Part shown: piece after piece, positions 35,954 through 39,647 of the stretch
Layout: the number at the start of each line of letters is the position of its first letter
How positions within the stretch are numbered: position 1 is the stretch's first letter
Assembly: GCA_018679315.1 (NCBI GenBank)
Contig: JAHHLF010000080.1
Coordinates: 1 to 39,647, forward strand
Direction: 5' to 3'
Source of the DNA: Bacteroidia bacterium
Lineage (GTDB): Bacteria; Bacteroidota; Bacteroidia; Flavobacteriales; Flavobacteriaceae
Length of the DNA stretch: 39,647 nt
Translations under genes and position numbers: made by a program
Notes under the pieces: model-generated
Database searches by the model: none
Seen by the model: the letters and a program-made list of their open reading frames with translations, nothing else
What the model was told of the DNA's origin: nothing

Positions 35954-37432
35954 ATGCAGCTGTATACCAGCCAAAAGCTTCAGGTTCATAATTCTTTATC
36001 AGGAAAAAAGGAAGTCTTCACTCCTCTGAATGAAGGACATGTTGGGATGTATGTATGTGGCCCTACGGTCTATAGCAATGTGCACCTTGGTAATTGCCGG
36101 ACCTTTATGTCTTTTGACATGATCTATCGCTATCTAAAGCATTTGGGCTATAAAGTTCGTTATGTGCGAAATATTACAGATGCCGGACACCTGGAAGATG
36201 AAGGGGAACAAGAAGACAAGATCTCCAAAAAAGCGCGTCTTGAACAACTAGAACCCATGGAGGTGGTACAACGGTATACTGTTGATTTTCATCAGATACT
36301 CGAAAAATTCAACTTCTTACCACCGAGTATTGAACCTACAGCAACCGGACATATCATTGAACAAATCGAGATCATCAAAGATATTCTGGAGAAAGGATAT
36401 GCGTATGAAATGAATGGCTCTGTTTATTTCGATGTAAGTAAGTTCAACAAGAAATATACCTACGGTAAATTAAGTGGCAGAAAGCTTGAAGATATGATCA
36501 CAAATACCCGTGATCTGGCTGCTCAGGATGAAAAGCGAAATCCTCAGGATTTTGCCTTATGGAAGAAGGCCGAGCCTCAGCATATTATGCGCTGGCCATC
36601 CCCTTGGGGTGATGGTTTCCCAGGATGGCATTTAGAATGTACGGCCATGAGCACGAAGTACCTTGGCGAAACATTTGATATTCACGGAGGTGGTATGGAT
36701 CTGAAATTCCCGCACCATGAAGCAGAGATCGCACAGGCCGAAGCGAGTTATGGGCATTCACCAGTTCGCTATTGGCTTCATACCAATATGCTTACTTTAA
36801 ATGGCAAGAAAATGGCCAAATCTACCGGCAACAATATCCTGCCCAATGAAATTTTTAGTGGCCAAAATGATATTTTAAGCAAGGCTTATAGCCCATCTGC
36901 TGTTCGCTTTTTTATGATGCAAGCGCATTATTCCAGCATTCTGGACCTAAGTGATGATGCCCTCGCGGCTTCCGAAAAAGGCTACTTGAAGCTAATGGAA
37001 GCGATGAATCAGCTGGCTGATCTCCCTACAGGCAAAACCACAGATTTTGATATTACCTCCTGGAAGCAAGAGTGCTACAAAGCAATGAATGACGATTTTA
37101 ATACACCTGTCCTTATCGCACAACTTTTCGAAGCCGTACGTCAGACAAACCTTATTCATGATAGTCAGGCTTCCATATCCCAGGAAGACAAGGAAGAATT
37201 GATCCAAAGCATGTCTGTTTTTGTATATGAGATCCTTGGCTTAGAGAATAATCAGGACATGGGCCAGGATAGAGATACCTTATCAGGCCTGGTAGATCTG
37301 TTGATTGAAATTCGCAATTCTGCCCGTGCCAATAAAGACTTTGCTACATCCGATAAGATACGTGATGATCTGGCGAATCTTGGCGTTCAACTAAAGGACG
37401 GCAAAGAGGGAACCTCTTTCAGCATTAAGTAA
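35954..37432 (+). CDS. cysS: Cysteinyl-tRNA synthetase
   Basis: The track ORF runs back into folE; the ATG at 35954 ([10 protein letters not shown]) gives 492 residues, normal for CysRS. It has the zinc and HIGH region [13 protein letters not shown] (C35; HLGN 44-47), the [11 protein letters not shown] and [18 protein letters not shown] blocks, and KMAKS at 286-290. The C-terminal DALR-like helical domain ends [18 protein letters not shown]. It charges tRNA-Cys. Confidence 0.96.
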   Translation: MQLYTSQKLQVHNSLSGKKEVFTPLNEGHVGMYVCGPTVYSNVHLGNCRTFMSFDMIYRYLKHLGYKVRYVRNITDAGHLEDEGEQEDKISKKARLEQLEPMEVVQRYTVDFHQILEKFNFLPPSIEPTATGHIIEQIEIIKDILEKGYAYEMNGSVYFDVSKFNKKYTYGKLSGRKLEDMITNTRDLAAQDEKRNPQDFALWKKAEPQHIMRWPSPWGDGFPGWHLECTAMSTKYLGETFDIHGGGMDLKFPHHEAEIAQAEASYGHSPVRYWLHTNMLTLNGKKMAKSTGNNILPNEIFSGQNDILSKAYSPSAVRFFMMQAHYSSILDLSDDALAASEKGYLKLMEAMNQLADLPTGKTTDFDITSWKQECYKAMNDDFNTPVLIAQLFEAVRQTNLIHDSQASISQEDKEELIQSMSVFVYEILGLENNQDMGQDRDTLSGLVDLLIEIRNSARANKDFATSDKIRDDLANLGVQLKDGKEGTSFSIK

Positions 37433-37460
37433 TTTAAGTCGGTATACGGCTACTACTCAA

Positions 37461-37688
37461 ATGACCTTAAAAAAAATTCTAATAGCCCCATTTGTTTTTC
37501 TCGTCAGGGCCTACCAATTGCTTATTTCTTCATGGACACCCTCAAGCTGTCGGTATAGCCCCACTTGCTCACATTACACCCTGGAGGCATTAAAAAAACA
37601 TGGTCTGTTTAAAGGCGGGTGGCTATCAATTAAAAGAATTGCAAGCTGTCACCCCTGGGGAGGTCAGGGATATGATCCCGTTCCCTGA
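37461..37688 (+). CDS. yidD: Membrane protein insertion efficiency factor YidD
   Basis: 75 residues. An N-terminal amphipathic helix ([17 protein letters not shown]) is followed by the family pattern [19 protein letters not shown] and [13 protein letters not shown] with three conserved cysteines. YidD assists YidC-dependent membrane protein insertion. It starts 28 bases after cysS and is probably in the same transcript. Confidence 0.94.
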   Translation: MTLKKILIAPFVFLVRAYQLLISSWTPSSCRYSPTCSHYTLEALKKHGLFKGGWLSIKRIASCHPWGGQGYDPVP

Positions 37689-37727
37689 TTCTTTTAACTT
37701 GACAAAAGGTTAGGAATTACACCGCGC

Positions 37728-37755
37728 TTGTCCAGAACCTATTTTAGTATCTTAG
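37728..37755 (+). promoter_or_regulatory. Weak promoter candidate for lgt
   Basis: TTG (37728-37730), 17 bases, then TATCTTAG (37748-37755), a 6 of 8 match to TAnnTTTG; the lgt ATG is 19 bases further. Confidence 0.25.
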
Positions 37756-37774
37756 CGGCCAAATCATTTTTCAA

Positions 37775-38731
37775 ATGTACTTTTTAGGTTTCAACTGGAA
37801 TCCCGCAGACACCTTATTCTCCATCGGTGTACTACAAATAAAATATTATAATTTACTTTGGATCATAGCTTTTGCTGTTGGTTGGTTGATTATGAAGCGC
37901 ATCTTCAAAAACGAAAACCGACCTATTGCGCAATTAGATTCCCTTTTTGTCTATACCGTACTAGCCACCATGATCGGAGCTCGTTTAGGTCATGTTTTTT
38001 TCTATGACTGGGGCTACTATAAGAACCATTTGATTGAGATCCTTTTACCCATACGCGAGCGAGCTGGCAGTAGTCTTTTTGGATTGATCAATGGATACGA
38101 ATTCACTGGATTTGCCGGCCTGGCCAGTCATGGAGCCGCCATTGGGATCATCGTGGGAATGTACCTCTTCGTCAGAAAATATAGAGACTTCACCTTGCTC
38201 AATGTGTTGGACAGGGTTGTGATCCCTATTTCCCTGGGGGCATTTTGCATTCGGCTCGGAAACTTTTTTAATTCCGAGATCAATGGCAAGATCGTAGACT
38301 CTGGCTTTGCGTTTGCCACCCGTTTTATTCGGGATTCGGACGATATGCCAGCAAGCCGAGCCATGTCTATAACCAAAGAGAAAACGGTAAATGCAGCTTA
38401 TAACGCTATTGAAAATAATCCTGAATTTGCCTCATATTTAGAAGCGATCCCGTACAGGCACCCGGCTCAACTTTATGAAGGTATTTGTTATATCGGGGTT
38501 TTTCTGATCCTACGGCATTTCTATTGGAAAACTGAGAAAGGAGCCAAACCGGGATTTTTATTCGGCCTCTTTTTAGTTATGCTTTGGACGATACGCTTCC
38601 TTGTTGAATACGTCAAGAAAAGTCAGGGTGGTTTTGAGGAAAGTCTGGGACTATTCTCGACAGGCCAATGGCTGAGTGTACCCTTTATTTTGCTCGGACT
38701 CTATTTTGTATTCCGTAAAACCCAGAACTAG
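37775..38731 (+). CDS. lgt: Prolipoprotein diacylglyceryl transferase
   Basis: 318 residues with about seven membrane helices. Lgt landmarks are ARLGHVFFYDW, the GLASHGAAIG stretch (catalytic His region), and the signature IRLGNFFNSEINGK, followed by the YRHPAQLYEG block and a C-terminal TGQWLSVPF. It attaches diacylglycerol to the lipobox cysteine of lipoproteins, several of which are encoded in this window. An insertion of about 30 residues follows the signature (around residues 190-225), where Bacteroidota Lgt is longer. Its stop overlaps the next gene by one base. Confidence 0.94.
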   Translation: MYFLGFNWNPADTLFSIGVLQIKYYNLLWIIAFAVGWLIMKRIFKNENRPIAQLDSLFVYTVLATMIGARLGHVFFYDWGYYKNHLIEILLPIRERAGSSLFGLINGYEFTGFAGLASHGAAIGIIVGMYLFVRKYRDFTLLNVLDRVVIPISLGAFCIRLGNFFNSEINGKIVDSGFAFATRFIRDSDDMPASRAMSITKEKTVNAAYNAIENNPEFASYLEAIPYRHPAQLYEGICYIGVFLILRHFYWKTEKGAKPGFLFGLFLVMLWTIRFLVEYVKKSQGGFEESLGLFSTGQWLSVPFILLGLYFVFRKTQN

Positions 38732-39228
38732 TGATAATCAAACTTCCAAAATCACTTTGCTATCTCCTGGCTATCATGCTTTTATTTTCTGTTGCCTGCA
38801 AGGAAGATAAGAAAGTAGTAAAAACCGAATCCGTTAGTTTCGAGAAAGAAGGAGAACTGAGCATTTTTAAAGGCGAAACAGATAGCCTGATCGCCAGGCT
38901 TGATATTGAGATCGCCAGCACTTCCTATGAGACACAAACCGGACTGATGTACAGGGATGCCATGGAAGACAACCAGGCCATGCTCTTTATTTTTGGCGAA
39001 CCGGCCTATCATTCCTTTTATATGAAGAACACCCGGTTCTCTATCGATATCATCTTCATCAATGATCAATTGCGCATCGCCAGTTTCAAGGAAAGGGCCA
39101 AACCCATGGACGAGAACGGACTGTCTTCTGAAGTACCGGTGCAATACGTCCTGGAAGTAAATGCCGGATTGGCCGAACAATGGCAGCTGGAAATAGGAGA
39201 CCGTATCTCTTATCAGGAGGCCCATTAA
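38731..39228 (+). CDS. DUF192 domain-containing lipoprotein
   Basis: 165 residues. A GTG start at 38731 overlaps the lgt stop (TAGTG), giving a signal peptide ending LFSVAC (Cys23). The DUF192 domain spans about residues 50-160 with TQTGLMYRDAMEDNQAMLFIF and SFYMKNTRFSIDIIFI, the family's core strands. The function is not established. Coupling to lgt is neat, since the product is itself an Lgt substrate. Confidence 0.88.
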   Translation: MIIKLPKSLCYLLAIMLLFSVACKEDKKVVKTESVSFEKEGELSIFKGETDSLIARLDIEIASTSYETQTGLMYRDAMEDNQAMLFIFGEPAYHSFYMKNTRFSIDIIFINDQLRIASFKERAKPMDENGLSSEVPVQYVLEVNAGLAEQWQLEIGDRISYQEAH

Positions 39229-39236
39229 TAATCCAC

Positions 39237-39647
39237 ATGTTACTTGACGGACATAGCACAGATCGTCTCTATTTTCGGAAGCTCCGCGAATCCGACTTTC
39301 AGGATTGGCTTCCCTTCTATAAAGATCCAACAAGTACTGAATTTTGGGAAGGAATACCTGCCGACCCGGTGGTGGCTTGCAAAGAGCAATTCAGTCGGCA
39401 ATTTGATCGATACGAACGGAAAATTGGTGGCATGAATGCACTTATCGATATCACTTCCGGTAAATTAACCGGAATTTGTGGCCTTTTACTTCAGGAATTT
39501 GATGGCAAGAAAGAATGGGAGATCGGGTATTCGCTTATGCCTGAATTCCGAGGTAAAGGATTGGCTACAGAAGCTGCCCAATATTGCAAAGTCGTGGCTT
39601 TCGATACCCACCTCGCGCCCAGTCTGATCTCTATGATACATGTAGAC
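39237..39647 (+). CDS. GNAT-family N-acetyltransferase, truncated by the window edge
   Basis: Read from ATG at 39237; 137 residues are visible with no stop before the window end. It is of the RimJ/RimL-like GNAT type: the start reads DRLYFRKLRESDF, and the acetyl-CoA loop EFRGKGLATEA (Q/RxxGxG/A pattern) sits near residue 105, preceded by EIGYSLMP. The last visible residues lead into the next strand. The acceptor substrate is unknown. The short track ORF at 39244 is another frame of this gene. Confidence 0.88.
   Translation, partial: MLLDGHSTDRLYFRKLRESDFQDWLPFYKDPTSTEFWEGIPADPVVACKEQFSRQFDRYERKIGGMNALIDITSGKLTGICGLLLQEFDGKKEWEIGYSLMPEFRGKGLATEAAQYCKVVAFDTHLAPSLISMIHVD

Noticed and set aside
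38782-39333. 183-residue minus-strand ORF opposite the DUF192 gene
   Set aside because: It is antisense to a clear DUF192 lipoprotein that is coupled to lgt, and it crosses into the GNAT gene; no family features.

Overview
This window looks like a chromosomal segment of a marine-type Bacteroidota bacterium, most likely Flavobacteriaceae. The evidence is two type IX secretion (T9SS) type B sorting-domain proteins, a Rho factor with a large K/Q/P-rich insertion, flavobacterial families (DUF4293, DUF1599, BT_3928-like DoxX, DUF3667), several SPII lipoproteins, an archaeal/eukaryote-like ProS, and promoter elements of the Bacteroidota TAnnTTTG type. There is no IS element, prophage, CRISPR array or rRNA operon. 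No gene-free stretch exceeds about 260 bases.

Region 1 (1-1553): a truncated TetR regulator is divergent from a split YeeE/YedE transporter pair, probably for thiosulfate or another reduced sulfur compound. The spacer between them is rich in inverted repeats.

Region 2 (1550-13065) is the accessory part of the window: a compact beta-1,3-glucan (laminarin-type) utilisation locus without SusC/SusD. It has a secreted GH16 endo-glucanase lipoprotein on the minus strand. Facing away from it on the plus strand are a GH149-type beta-1,3-glucan phosphorylase without signal peptide, a GH17 lipoprotein, a GH30 lipoprotein, a GPH-type inner-membrane symporter and a second GH17 without signal peptide. 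A sugar-porter (SP) family MFS transporter closes the locus. Inferred logic: lipoprotein glucanases trim and debranch glucan outside or in the periplasm, the GPH carrier imports oligosaccharides, and the cytosolic GH17 and GH149 degrade them, with phosphorolysis yielding glucose 1-phosphate. The SP transporter could import free glucose.

Region 3 (13214-22877) is conserved housekeeping. A tight minus-strand operon runs DUF1599 - DoxX/MauE-like - tpiA - prmA - clpS. Divergent from it is folP - cdaA (c-di-AMP synthase) - DUF3667. Then come an ABC exporter half-transporter overlapping truA, a YfcE-like phosphoesterase and DUF4293.

Region 4 (23069-28772): rho; a lipoprotein, a multi-pass membrane protein and an SDR-like protein in one small operon; a tRNA-Glu - rpsT unit with a very clear promoter; and proS.

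Region 5 (28872-39647): a low-complexity Gly/Trp/Tyr then Arg/Ser-rich lipoprotein next to an OMPP1/FadL-type outer-membrane protein; a tandem pair of T9SS-secreted adhesin-like proteins; folE, cysS, yidD, lgt, a DUF192 lipoprotein and a truncated GNAT acetyltransferase at the right edge.
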